Shown one piece after another: positions 1-7,318 of a stretch of DNA of 58,906 nucleotides. Source of the stretch: an uncultured Lachnospiraceae bacterium (GTDB taxonomy: Bacteria; Bacillota; Clostridia; Lachnospirales; Lachnospiraceae); NCBI GenBank assembly GCA_949051815.1, contig CARQVR010000015.1, positions 1 to 58,906 of the forward strand, read 5' to 3'. The notes below the pieces were generated by a model that searched no databases, was not told the DNA's origin, and saw only the letters and a list, made by a program, of their open reading frames with translations. A program made the translations under genes and the position numbers. How positions within the stretch are numbered: the stretch's first letter is position 1; each line of letters starts with the position of its first letter.

Positions 1-174
1 CACCTCCCCTGATGTGGATTCCAGAATGGCGCACAGCATACGCATAAACGTCGTCTTCCCCGCGCCGTTTTCACCAAGCAGACCGTATACTCCCGGTTTC
101 AGAACCGTGCTTACACAGTCCACCGCTATTTTCCTGCCATACTGTTTCGTCAGACGATCAACCGATAATTCCAT
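1..174 (-). CDS. ABC transporter ATP-binding protein, N-terminal part (runs off window)
   Basis: Only the first 58 codons are in the window; the gene continues past position 1. The visible part starts MELSVDRLTKQYG and contains a Walker A motif, GENGAGKTT, at about residues 34-42, typical of ABC exporter ATPases. It should hydrolyse ATP at the inner face of the membrane to power a partner permease. The ATG at 174 overlaps the 3' end of the preceding membrane-protein gene by 17 nt, implying translational coupling. With the sigma factor and membrane protein upstream it forms a sigma / membrane protein / ABC ATPase operon. The substrate cannot be judged from this fragment. Confidence 0.85.
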   Translation of the reverse strand, partial: MELSVDRLTKQYGRKIAVDCVSTVLKPGVYGLLGENGAGKTTFMRMLCAILESTSGEV

Positions 175-925
175 ATAATTTTCCCTCCCTCTTTTTCTCA
201 ATAATCAACCTTATTTCCCTCCAAAAAAATCCGGCAAAGGCAATAAACAGGACCATCCACACGCCCACCGCGGATGTTTCATAGACCTGCGGCATCTTAT
301 TTGCCGATATCCCCCAGACCAGACAATAGCATATCGTCGCCACCGCGCATACCGGCAGTCTCTCTTTCCGCCGCAGTCTGATCAGCCGCAGGATGGTCGT
401 CATGCAGACCAGGTACGGCACCAGACCGTACAAAATGATCTGCCCGATTTCCTCACCCGATTGCCGCCTGTACATAACCAGACCGAAAACCACTGTAATT
501 CCTATCAGATTCACCGCGCCCGCAAGAATCAGTTTTGCAAGTATGATCTCCGCGCCGGAAGCCCTTGTCACCGCCTCCATTTCGCCCATTTTGTAAAACT
601 GGCTGCGAAGCAGCACCGGCATAACAGCCAGCGCAAACAGCGGTGTAAATGCAGGAACGTAATGCATTACATCCTCTATTGCGCCAATCTGCATACAGAT
701 CAGAAATAATACCCCCGCCTGCAGTCCGAAAATCAAAAGCCCTTCAAACCGGAAAACATCCGACAAAAACTGCCAGAAGCCCGTCCTCTCTTCCTCCCTG
801 CAATCCCCATACCGACGCATCGCTTCCATACAGCGCGCCACGGTTTCCGCCTCTTTTTCGGGTTTTATTTCTTCACCCCGTCCAAAAGAATCCCGCAGAT
901 ATCTTTCCAATTCCCTGCTATTCAT
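158..925 (-). CDS. Six-TM membrane protein between an ECF sigma factor and an ABC ATPase
   Basis: This 255-residue protein has a charged cytoplasmic N-terminus of about 55 residues followed by about six hydrophobic segments (near residues 60-80, 90-108, 125-150, 162-182, 190-207 and 218-238) and a basic tail. I chose the ATG at 925 over the upstream TTG at 931 because GGAGG lies 10 nt before it. It overlaps the sigma-factor stop by 8 nt and the ABC ATPase start by 17 nt. It could be the permease partner of the ATPase, or a membrane regulator of the sigma factor. No zinc-binding anti-sigma motif (HxxxCxxC) is visible. The call rests on topology and neighbours, so the function is uncertain. Confidence 0.7.
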   Translation of the reverse strand: MNSRELERYLRDSFGRGEEIKPEKEAETVARCMEAMRRYGDCREEERTGFWQFLSDVFRFEGLLIFGLQAGVLFLICMQIGAIEDVMHYVPAFTPLFALAVMPVLLRSQFYKMGEMEAVTRASGAEIILAKLILAGAVNLIGITVVFGLVMYRRQSGEEIGQIILYGLVPYLVCMTTILRLIRLRRKERLPVCAVATICYCLVWGISANKMPQVYETSAVGVWMVLFIAFAGFFWREIRLIIEKKREGKLYGIIG

Positions 926-1430
926 CCCCAATCTCCCTCCTCATCAGCCGCAGTCCGTTCCTGACCCGGCTCTGCGCCGTGCGCATACTGCACCCCATCA
1001 CTTTCGCAATTTCCGCAAATCCGAGATTCTGTCCAAAACGGAGGATAACCGCCTCCCTCTGCTCCGCAGACAAAACGCCAAGCAAACGCCTGATATCCTC
1101 CCGATGCTCCACCTGCGCAATCCCGCTTCGTCCGTCTGCGATATCTCCCACAGTCTCCAACGAATAGAAGGACAGTTTTCTGCTCTCATCAATACACAGA
1201 CGGTTTGCGATGGTATACAGATAGGATTTGAATTTATTTCTGCCATGGTATTTGGGCAGACTCCGAAACAGTTTCAAAAAGGTCTCCTGCGTCAGATCCT
1301 CCGCCCTTTCCGGTGCGGAACAATGCCAGCCGCAGTATCGCAAGATAGCGCCGTAATAGCGGTCAATCAACTCTTTCGCCGCTGCTTCGTCGCCGCATTT
1401 GATTTTTTCTACCAGCTCATCGTCGCTCAC
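918..1430 (-). CDS. ECF-family RNA polymerase sigma factor
   Basis: The 170-residue product has the two-domain layout of ECF (group 4) sigma factors. Region 2 contains YYGAILRYCGWHC and AEDLTQETFLKLF (about residues 25-55). Region 4 contains LSAEQREAVILRFGQNL and a helix-turn-helix, FAEIAKVMGCSMRTAQSRV (about residues 119-155). It directs RNA polymerase to a specific regulon, usually for envelope stress. The start is GTG at 1430, preceded by the purine-rich GGAGGGGAGGCGG. It overlaps the downstream membrane-protein gene by 8 nt, so that protein is a candidate partner. No separate classical anti-sigma gene follows. Confidence 0.93.
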   Translation of the reverse strand: MSDDELVEKIKCGDEAAAKELIDRYYGAILRYCGWHCSAPERAEDLTQETFLKLFRSLPKYHGRNKFKSYLYTIANRLCIDESRKLSFYSLETVGDIADGRSGIAQVEHREDIRRLLGVLSAEQREAVILRFGQNLGFAEIAKVMGCSMRTAQSRVRNGLRLMRREIGDE

Positions 1431-1524
1431 ACTGCCCCGCCTCCCCTCCTGTCAGATTGATCTGTATCTCATTTTACGGAACTGTAATTCCTGCGATGCA
1501 GCCTGCCGAAATCCACATCTGTAT

Positions 1525-1530
1525 ATTATA
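1525..1530 (-). promoter_or_regulatory. Candidate -10 element upstream of the ECF sigma gene
   Basis: On the minus strand this is an exact TATAAT, about 95 nt upstream of the sigma-factor start. No convincing -35 hexamer sits 16-18 nt before it, so the call is weak. The region down to 1431 contains nothing else I can interpret. Confidence 0.3.
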
Positions 1531-1562
1531 ACGGTACAAGTTTATAAAAGGATCAAAAATTC

Positions 1563-1599
1563 CAAAAAATAAAAGACAAAGGATTTTCCTCTGCCTTTT
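1563..1599 (-). terminator. Intrinsic terminator after the 1625-2428 lipoprotein gene
   Basis: On the minus strand a 13-bp stem (arms AAAAGGCAGAGGA and TCCTTTGTCTTTT, including two G-U pairs) closes a 3-nt loop and is followed by ATTTTTT. It starts 26 nt after the lipoprotein stop codon. Confidence 0.75.
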
Positions 1600-1624
1600 C
1601 TCAAGCTTTACCGTCAAATTGTTT

Positions 1625-2428
1625 CTATTGCCAGTCAATCCATTCCACATCTTCCCCCTCGTAAGCCGCAATATCCGCCCCGTCCTCTTGCGTAAAACGT
1701 CTGGCTTCCACAGGCTGTCCATCTGTCGTATAACTATAAAATGTCTTTTCAAAGCCGTCATAATTCCGAACCTCCCAGACCATCCCATAATCGTACACGC
1801 CAAATGCGATATTTTTTGTATGTGTCTCAAATACATCGAAACAGACAAGTTCATTATCACATATCCCCACAATATACATCAGTTCGCTTAGGTTGGAACT
1901 TATTTTGAAAATAAGCTCCGGCTTATCATCGACGTTTACATCCACATAAGCATATTCCTTCCACGCATTTTCAAATTCGCTTTCATACCCTTCATCATCC
2001 ATAACAGTCAGTTCCATGCCTTCCACATATGGGTTTGCCACGCTGATTTCATTCTTTAGAAAAGCTTCATACAGTGGATTTCCGTCATCTGACACTTCCT
2101 CTGTCTGCTCCTGCGAATCCGGTATCATTTCCTGATCATCGGATGCTTCCTGCCTCTCCTTTTCCGCACTCTCCGTATGACCGCTGTTTTCCCTCTTTTC
2201 CGGCGCGTCGTCTTTCGGAGCTGCCGGCTGCTCTTCCCCAGCGCTTTCTGCCGAATCCTGATCTGCCGGATCCGCAGTTTCCGTTTCCCGCACCTCACCA
2301 GCGTCGTCAATCCTTTCAATGATAAGACGCTCCTCCTTCTGCTTCTCTTCCGCACTCTCTGTCTGACCGCACGCGCATAGCACAAGGATGACCACGCCTG
2401 CCGCCATTGCCATTTGCTGTTTTTTCAT
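1625..2428 (-). CDS. Secreted lipoprotein, hypothetical
   Basis: The 267-residue product begins with a lipoprotein signal, MKKQQMAMAAGVVILVLCAC, in which LCAC is the lipobox, so it should be anchored to the outer face of the membrane. Residues about 25-115 are a low-complexity Glu/Asp/Gln-rich linker. The C-terminal 150 residues form a compact domain with a D-V-D-DKPELIF-type pattern (near VDVNVDDKPELIFKI), as seen in secreted Clostridia proteins that report on a calculated quantity. I do not recognise a named family. The domain resembles that of the secreted protein at 4190-4897 (DLDGDGEKEVILWIV). It has its own promoter (2502-2530) and terminator, so it is probably monocistronic. Confidence 0.75.
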   Translation of the reverse strand: MKKQQMAMAAGVVILVLCACGQTESAEEKQKEERLIIERIDDAGEVRETETADPADQDSAESAGEEQPAAPKDDAPEKRENSGHTESAEKERQEASDDQEMIPDSQEQTEEVSDDGNPLYEAFLKNEISVANPYVEGMELTVMDDEGYESEFENAWKEYAYVDVNVDDKPELIFKISSNLSELMYIVGICDNELVCFDVFETHTKNIAFGVYDYGMVWEVRNYDGFEKTFYSYTTDGQPVEARRFTQEDGADIAAYEGEDVEWIDWQ

Positions 2429-2501
2429 AAGTTATTTCTTCCCTTCTTCTAAAACCGCTATGCCTCACGAAAATCACACATTTTAGCCGGTTCCTTAAGA
2501 T

Positions 2502-2530
2502 ATCATAGCAAAAAAAATACCGGCAGACAA
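2502..2530 (-). promoter_or_regulatory. Sigma-A-type promoter for the lipoprotein gene
   Basis: On the minus strand TTGTCT (2530-2525) and TATGAT (2507-2502) are 17 nt apart, with an extended TGC just before the -10. The lipoprotein start is about 74 nt downstream. Confidence 0.6.
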
Positions 2531-2590
2531 TTATTTCCTCCAAACCTGCCCTTTTGTCCTTCATATGCGGTCGAAAATCTCAAGTAACGG

Positions 2591-2618
2591 AAAAGAGGAG
2601 CGTGAAATGTCACGCTCC
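2591..2618 (-). terminator. Intrinsic terminator after the RNHCP gene
   Basis: On the minus strand a perfect 9-bp stem, GGAGCGTGA / TCACGCTCC, with a 4-nt loop is followed by TCTTTT. It begins 7 nt after the RNHCP stop codon. Confidence 0.85.
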
Positions 2619-2624
2619 CCGATT

Positions 2625-3050
2625 TCAGGATATACTGCCCGCACCGCCCATCAGCCTCGTCATTTCCTCGATCCGTTCAATCGGAAACGGCGATGACGTA
2701 AGCGGTTTCATTGCAATGGACATCAGCTTCATGGGATTATCGTCCGCCGCAATCCGGTTTGAGCTCATTTCACCGCACTGTCGGCACCGATGTATGATCG
2801 CCCACTCCCCGTTTTTTCTGACCCAGACCGCCACAGGCTCCATATAACCGCCGCAGTCTGAGGCACGGTCACCCGGCTCTTCGTCCACATGCAGACTTGT
2901 CAGGCAGTTGGGGCAGTGATTTCTGTGTCTGCTGCCCGCGCCGTCCGGCACCACCTGACGCCCGCATACCTTGCACACAAAGCTTTCATTACAGGCATGA
3001 TTTTTGTAATATCCCTTTTCAAATGTCTTTCTTTTATTTTCCCTATTCAA
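2625..3050 (-). CDS. RNHCP domain zinc-binding protein
   Basis: The 141-residue protein carries the signature that names the RNHCP family: RHRNHCPNCLTSLHVD at about residues 41-56. It is preceded by CKVCG (27-31) and followed by CRQCG (91-95), giving two treble-clef or zinc-ribbon knuckles. Start is TTG at 3050, with GGAGG 8 nt upstream; no ATG in the early part is better placed. It lies 12 nt downstream of the CD3324-type gene and ends at a strong terminator, so the two form a small operon. RNHCP proteins are common in Firmicutes and I know of no established biochemical role. Confidence 0.88.
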   Translation of the reverse strand: MNRENKRKTFEKGYYKNHACNESFVCKVCGRQVVPDGAGSRHRNHCPNCLTSLHVDEEPGDRASDCGGYMEPVAVWVRKNGEWAIIHRCRQCGEMSSNRIAADDNPMKLMSIAMKPLTSSPFPIERIEEMTRLMGGAGSIS

Positions 3051-3062
3051 TTGTATTCCCTC

Positions 3063-3362
3063 CTAATCGAATCCATATTGCTCCATAGGAGGTGTCACTT
3101 GCATTTCCCTGAGAATCCTCTGTATGCTCTTTTCTGTCAGATAATACCGCTGCGCCAGTTCTTTCGTGGAAATGCCCTTCTGGTGCTGGTCAAAAATCTG
3201 TTCGTTTCTGACCCGCAGCTTCTCATTCACACCCGTTGAAGACCCCCATCTTCTTCTGCATTCCTTTTTCTTAGGCACATAGATCGCCTCACCGCTCACA
3301 TACGTCTGCAGGATCTCAAGAATATTTTCCGGCAGAATATCGTCCGCCCGTTTATAGCTCAT
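3063..3362 (-). CDS. CD3324 family small HTH protein
   Basis: The 99-residue protein matches the CD3324-type family of Clostridia: it opens MSYKRADDILPENILEILQ, continues with a basic segment YVPKKKECRRRWGSSTG, and ends with a helix-turn-helix, STKELAQRYYLTEKSIQRIL (about residues 66-85). This resembles Mor-type activators and suggests DNA binding. The ATG at 3362 has GGAGG 5 nt upstream. It is the first gene of a two-gene unit with the RNHCP gene. A long inverted repeat lies just upstream (3394-3437) and may be its own operator. Target genes are unknown. Confidence 0.85.
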   Translation of the reverse strand: MSYKRADDILPENILEILQTYVSGEAIYVPKKKECRRRWGSSTGVNEKLRVRNEQIFDQHQKGISTKELAQRYYLTEKSIQRILREMQVTPPMEQYGFD

Positions 3363-3393
3363 AGCCGCCTCCTAATCGTTTACTTTAGGAAAC

Positions 3394-3437
3394 GCAATGG
3401 CTATCACAATTTAAATTTGAAATGTCATAGCCATTGC
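3394..3437 (-). promoter_or_regulatory. Inverted repeat upstream of the CD3324-type gene, candidate operator
   Basis: Two perfect 11-nt arms, GCAATGGCTAT (3394-3404) and ATAGCCATTGC (3427-3437), flank 22 nt that contain the palindrome AATTTAAATT (3409-3418). The element starts 31 nt upstream of the CD3324-type ATG, overlapping where its promoter should be. An operator with two half-sites or an RNA stem-loop are both possible. From 3438 to 3587 I see nothing. Confidence 0.5.
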
Positions 3438-3587
3438 TATGATACCGCAGTCTCCTTCATCAAACACCTCACTCCTTTTCCTGCTCCCATACGGAAAATG
3501 TCCGTCTTTTAAAACTTCATACGATCTTATTTTACATACTGACTTAAGAAAATACAACCTCATAAAAAGTTACAAAAATTTTTATTC

Positions 3588-4193
3588 CTATTCCTCCTCC
3601 CAATACACCCGAAACCACTCCCGATACCCAGAATAAACCGGATACCATGCACCGGACTCCAAATCAATCACCCGGTAATAGCAGCATTCTTCATCCGAAG
3701 AATACCCACCGTACACGCCATACTCGATCTCATAAACGAGCAGATACCTTCCGTCCGGCGAAAACGCAAGTTCCTTTCCCTCGTACGCTGCGTCAAAAGC
3801 CTCCCAAACCTCACCGTCCACACTCCCAAGAAAAATCTTGTTCTCTTCCCTGTCATACCATGCCGCCAGATCACCGGACGCCGCAACGTCATAAACATCC
3901 GTCTCCAGCCAGAAAAGCGACGGCTTCTTCTGCTCCGGAACTTCCTCCCGCTTTTCGATGGGACGCAGACCCAAAGGATATCTTATGTAAACCTTTCCAC
4001 TCCAGCTATCCCAAAATCTGATCCGGTCTGCCGCCTCCACATGGCGGTAAGCCTGCGAAAAGTCCAGATGCAGCCCCATTTTGATAAAGGGCATAAAAAG
4101 AAGGCCCGCCATCATCGCAGCCAGCAATGATGGCAAACCAACCAGCAATATCATTATTATGGTACGCTTTTTAATTTTTTCCGTCCTCTTCAT
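3588..4193 (-). CDS. Membrane-anchored protein, hypothetical
   Basis: The 201-residue product has a basic N-terminus followed by one transmembrane helix (about residues 12-35), then an extracytoplasmic domain. That domain has WD40/TolB-like blade fragments: DVYDVAASGDLAAWYDR near 99-115, and LAFSPDGRYLLVYE near 142-155. It is too short for a complete propeller. It overlaps the end of the preceding gene by 4 nt (ATGA), so the two are translated together. No named family recognised. Confidence 0.65.
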   Translation of the reverse strand: MKRTEKIKKRTIIMILLVGLPSLLAAMMAGLLFMPFIKMGLHLDFSQAYRHVEAADRIRFWDSWSGKVYIRYPLGLRPIEKREEVPEQKKPSLFWLETDVYDVAASGDLAAWYDREENKIFLGSVDGEVWEAFDAAYEGKELAFSPDGRYLLVYEIEYGVYGGYSSDEECCYYRVIDLESGAWYPVYSGYREWFRVYWEEE

Positions 4194-4897
4194 TGTTCAA
4201 AGGCATCTTCTATATTTTCTTCTGTCAGGTCATACCATACGGCATCACTTTTTGCGTCCTGACGGCGCACATCTTCATCAAATTCTTCTGCTGAATACGG
4301 TTCGCCGTCCGCCAGATACTGTATCTCCAATTTGTGTCCGGAATTGTAACGGGACTCCACGCAATACAGTCTATCAGTCAGGCAGGCATCTTCTGAAAAG
4401 CGCAGTTTTGCGATTCCCCAATCTGCAGCCCCGCCCGCACAAATGAAAGTTCCGTCTGATTTCAACTGCATAAACTCTCTGTAACCCAGCGTATACCCAA
4501 GTACCGTTCCTTCCTGATATCGCAGAATCTCAAATCCATAATCCAGCGCATCATCCACTACGATCCAGAGTATGACTTCCTTTTCCCCATCGCCATCCAA
4601 ATCTAAAACAGCAAATTTGTCCGCAACCGCTGTCATGCTGCCATCCTCTTCGTCGTCGGCATCATCCAGAAACAGCTCTGTGAGATTTGTAGCATTTACT
4701 TTCTTATGTTGACTCCATTTTTCAGCGCACACAAAGGCCTCGTTTCCCAAAAGCACCGCCCGAAAGCTTTCTTCCAAAGTCTCCGCAGCCTCTGTCCCAT
4801 CCGCTATCATTTCACGCGGTCCCTGCGCCGATGCTTCAAAACCAGCAAGAAGCGTAAGGAAACATATCCATATGAATATCCTGCTCATTTTTCTCAT
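4190..4897 (-). CDS. Secreted protein, hypothetical
   Basis: The 235-residue protein has a signal peptide, MRKMSRIFIWICFLTLLAGF, with likely cleavage after ASA near residue 24. It is acidic, and its mid-region contains VLDLDGDGEKEVILWIV (about residues 96-112), an FG-GAP-like calcium-loop pattern also hinted at in the 1625-2428 lipoprotein. Its start is 13 nt after the aldo/keto reductase stop, and its end overlaps the next gene by 4 nt, so a three-gene unit is plausible. Function unknown. Confidence 0.65.
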   Translation of the reverse strand: MRKMSRIFIWICFLTLLAGFEASAQGPREMIADGTEAAETLEESFRAVLLGNEAFVCAEKWSQHKKVNATNLTELFLDDADDEEDGSMTAVADKFAVLDLDGDGEKEVILWIVVDDALDYGFEILRYQEGTVLGYTLGYREFMQLKSDGTFICAGGAADWGIAKLRFSEDACLTDRLYCVESRYNSGHKLEIQYLADGEPYSAEEFDEDVRRQDAKSDAVWYDLTEENIEDAFEQ

Positions 4898-4910
4898 GCC
4901 GCCGCCTTTT

Positions 4911-5954
4911 CTACACTGTCACCTTCCCTGCCAGCACGTTCCTGTAATCCTCCAGATTTTTCGCAAGAAGCGACGGCGTGTCCAGACTGTAGGGGCATCT
5001 GCCCTTACACTGTCCACAGTGCAGGCATGCTTCGATCTTTCCCATTTTCTCCTGCCATACCTCCCCCAGATAGTCCGCTGAGGGCGCGCGGCGGATCATC
5101 AGGGACATCCTTGCACACATGCTGATCTCAATTCCTGCCGGACACGGCATACAGTAACCGCAGCCCCTGCAAAACTCACCTAAAAGCTCCGCCCTGTCCT
5201 TGTCAATCAACGCCTTGATCTCTTCCGTCATGACCGGCGGATTGTCTATGTAAGAGAGAAATTCGTCAAGTTCTGCCTCCCTCTGCACACCCCAGATAGG
5301 CAGCACGTTGTCATACTGCGCCAGATACGCGTAAGCAGCCGCAGAGTTTGTGATCAGGCCGCCGGAAAGGGCTTTCATGGCGATAAATCCCATGTCCGCC
5401 GCCTTACACTTCTCCACCAGTTCGATATCCTTGTCCGTCGCCAGATAGCAGAACGGAAACTGCAATGTCTCATAGAGGCCGCTGTCAATGGCCTCGTGCG
5501 CCACCGCCAGACGATGGTTTGTAATGCCGATATGCCGGATCTTCCCCTGCGCTTTCGCCTGCAAAGCCGCGTCATACAATCCGCTCTCATCCCCGGGCTT
5601 TGGGCAGAAAGCCGGATTGTGGAACTGGTAAATATCAATATAATCCGTTTTCAGGTTGGTAAGGCTGGTCTCTAAATCCTTCCAGAATCCCTCCGCGTTC
5701 TGCGCTCCCGTTTTCGTGGCGATTACCACCTTCTCCCGCATCCCCTCAAAGGCAAGCCCTACCTTGTGTTCGCTGTCCGAATACATTCTGGCCGTATCAA
5801 AGAAGGTCATGCCGTTCTCATATGCTTTCCTCAAAAGCATTACCGCCGCCTCATCCGGAATCCGCTGAATCGGCAGCGCGCCGAATGCGTTCTTATTTGT
5901 CTCAATCCCTGTCTTGCCCAGTCTCACTGTCTGCATTCTGTTCTCCTTTCCCAA
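4911..5954 (-). CDS. Aldo/keto reductase with C-terminal 4Fe-4S ferredoxin domain
   Basis: The 347-residue protein has an AKR TIM barrel: MQTVRLGKTGIETNKNAFG at the start, the catalytic Asp/Tyr in FFDTARMYSDSE (about 50-61), the catalytic Lys in VVIATKTGAQN (about 75-85), and the catalytic His in YQFHNPAF (about 108-115). The C-terminal part adds two cysteine clusters, CRGCGYCMPCPAGIEISMC (about 261-279) and CLHCGQCKGRCPYSLDTP (about 310-327), which should bind two 4Fe-4S clusters. Such AKR-ferredoxin fusions occur in anaerobes. The natural substrate is not known. MQTVRLGK at residue 7 (about 5936) is the internal start that matches most family members; I kept the longer start. Confidence 0.9.
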   Translation of the reverse strand: MGKENRMQTVRLGKTGIETNKNAFGALPIQRIPDEAAVMLLRKAYENGMTFFDTARMYSDSEHKVGLAFEGMREKVVIATKTGAQNAEGFWKDLETSLTNLKTDYIDIYQFHNPAFCPKPGDESGLYDAALQAKAQGKIRHIGITNHRLAVAHEAIDSGLYETLQFPFCYLATDKDIELVEKCKAADMGFIAMKALSGGLITNSAAAYAYLAQYDNVLPIWGVQREAELDEFLSYIDNPPVMTEEIKALIDKDRAELLGEFCRGCGYCMPCPAGIEISMCARMSLMIRRAPSADYLGEVWQEKMGKIEACLHCGQCKGRCPYSLDTPSLLAKNLEDYRNVLAGKVTV

Positions 5955-6007
5955 TCACCATCAATCATCAAAAACCGGATTCTGCGTCGTCAGCATACTG
6001 AGAAATA

Positions 6008-6355
6008 TTATATATCCCCGCCGGAGCCGAACCCCGCCCCGTCATAGCTGCCAAGCGTCCCTGACAGCCCGCACCAGTTACATGTAAAATGCATATCGTT
6101 TCCGTTATGACAGTTTAGTTTCCCGCAGTTACAGACCACAAAATCCTTCGTCTTGCAGTAAGGACAGCCCGGATATTCGCCGTCGGGAAAAATCTGTCCC
6201 ACAATCTTCGTCTCATCGTAATGCTCTCTTTTCGCGGACGCCTCTTTTACAGGAAACGCCCATGTATATTTCCATCCGTTCTCCATTTTCTCGAAACGGA
6301 CGCCATATATGTTTTTTCCTTCTCTGCATTTGCACAGGGCAATTCGCGCTTCCAT
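6008..6355 (-). CDS. TerY-C-type zinc-binding protein
   Basis: The 115-residue protein (ATG at 6355, with GGAGG 8 nt upstream) matches the TerY-C metal-binding domain. It has LCKC near residues 7-10, a GWKYTWAFPVKE block (about 27-38), and a Cys/His cluster CPYC...CNCG...CH...CNWCG (about 64-96). In other bacteria this domain is fused to, or encoded next to, TerY-like VWA proteins with PP2C phosphatases and kinases. It is the last gene of the cassette 6008-10535, and here stands alone rather than fused to the VWA protein. It probably acts as an adaptor; that is inference. Confidence 0.8.
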   Translation of the reverse strand: MEARIALCKCREGKNIYGVRFEKMENGWKYTWAFPVKEASAKREHYDETKIVGQIFPDGEYPGCPYCKTKDFVVCNCGKLNCHNGNDMHFTCNWCGLSGTLGSYDGAGFGSGGDI

Positions 6356-6427
6356 CTCTACCGCCTCCGCTCCTTTCAAAAATCCCGAAACATTCAAACT
6401 GCGATGCCTGCATCATTTCCTCTTCCG

Positions 6428-7300
6428 TCAGTCCCCGGCAGAAGCCCCGGAATGCAGGACCTGCGCTGTCTCATAGGCAAACAGCGCCGTGATATCGTCG
6501 CCGCTCCCCATCTCACTTGTCTCCTGCAGCCATGTTTTCAACCGAGCAGACACGGCTTTCACACCGTGCTCTTTCAGAAGAGCATAATAATCCATACAGG
6601 TCTTCTGAAATGCCTCGTCATTTTTATAACTGTTGGAAAGCCCGTCCGAGGAAAGCATGTACATAGCGGGCAATTGTTCGTTTTCTTCCCGCCTCCGGAT
6701 TCGTGTGATGGCTTTCTTCCACGATTCTGACTTACTGAGCGAGTGGGTCTCTGTGCCGAGAATTTTATCCGCCTCTATCACAGGGTACACCCCGTTTTCC
6801 GACACCTTCACGATATCCCCGTCCCCAAGCTGGAAAGCAAAGAGAAAATCCTCCGTCATAACAAGTCCAAGCAGCGTGCTCCCATACAGTTTATAAACCG
6901 CTCCTTTGTCCTTGTTCCGGTTTTCATCAAGAGGCATTTCCCGCTTACATCTGGTGTGAAGCCGCAGGATTCTCCGTTTCCACTCTGCGTCTATCTCCTG
7001 CGCGATCTTGGTATCGCCCTCCCGTTTTAAGAAGGTGAAGAGCATTTCCTGCTGGTCTGCATAAGTGTCCAGATAGTCGCCCATGATTTTACAAAATACA
7101 TTGACCGCCGCAAAGGAACCGGTCTTGCTGTAAGGACAGGAATCGCTGCCATGTCCGTCCGCCACCGAAAGAATCACCGCGCCTGAATCCTTTATCACCT
7201 TTTTCAGGCTGTCCTGACACTCCCTTCCGTTTCGTATATGGGATGCGCCCTGTACGGACGCGCCGAATACGCTTCGCATCATATGCCGCACCCTTTCCAT
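6428..7300 (-). CDS. PP2C-family serine/threonine protein phosphatase
   Basis: About 290 residues with the PP2C metal-binding motifs: LSVADGHGSD (near 45-54), GSTLLG (141-146), LGDGDIVKV (159-167), SSDGLSN (218-224) and GSGDDIT (266-272). These place the acidic residues that bind Mn/Mg in the active site. It should remove phosphate from proteins modified by the kinase at 9228-10535. ATG at 7300 is used; ATG at 7282 has a better-spaced AAAGGG and would shorten it by six residues. It follows the VWA gene by 18 nt, and that gap contains a fragment of the structured repeat (7302-7316). Confidence 0.92.
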   Translation of the reverse strand: MERVRHMMRSVFGASVQGASHIRNGRECQDSLKKVIKDSGAVILSVADGHGSDSCPYSKTGSFAAVNVFCKIMGDYLDTYADQQEMLFTFLKREGDTKIAQEIDAEWKRRILRLHTRCKREMPLDENRNKDKGAVYKLYGSTLLGLVMTEDFLFAFQLGDGDIVKVSENGVYPVIEADKILGTETHSLSKSESWKKAITRIRRREENEQLPAMYMLSSDGLSNSYKNDEAFQKTCMDYYALLKEHGVKAVSARLKTWLQETSEMGSGDDITALFAYETAQVLHSGASAGD

Positions 7301-7301
7301 C

Positions 7302-7316
7302 AAGTACTTCTCACAC
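7302..7316 (-). repeat. Short fragment of the double-hairpin repeat in an operon gap
   Basis: AAGTACTTCTCACAC on the plus strand matches 14 of 15 nt of the 3' arm of the repeat at 57106-57200 and shares its AAGTACTT core with the two copies at 10567-10785. It sits between the VWA stop and the PP2C start. It may be a remnant or a chance match. Confidence 0.35.
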
Positions 7317-7318
7317 GG

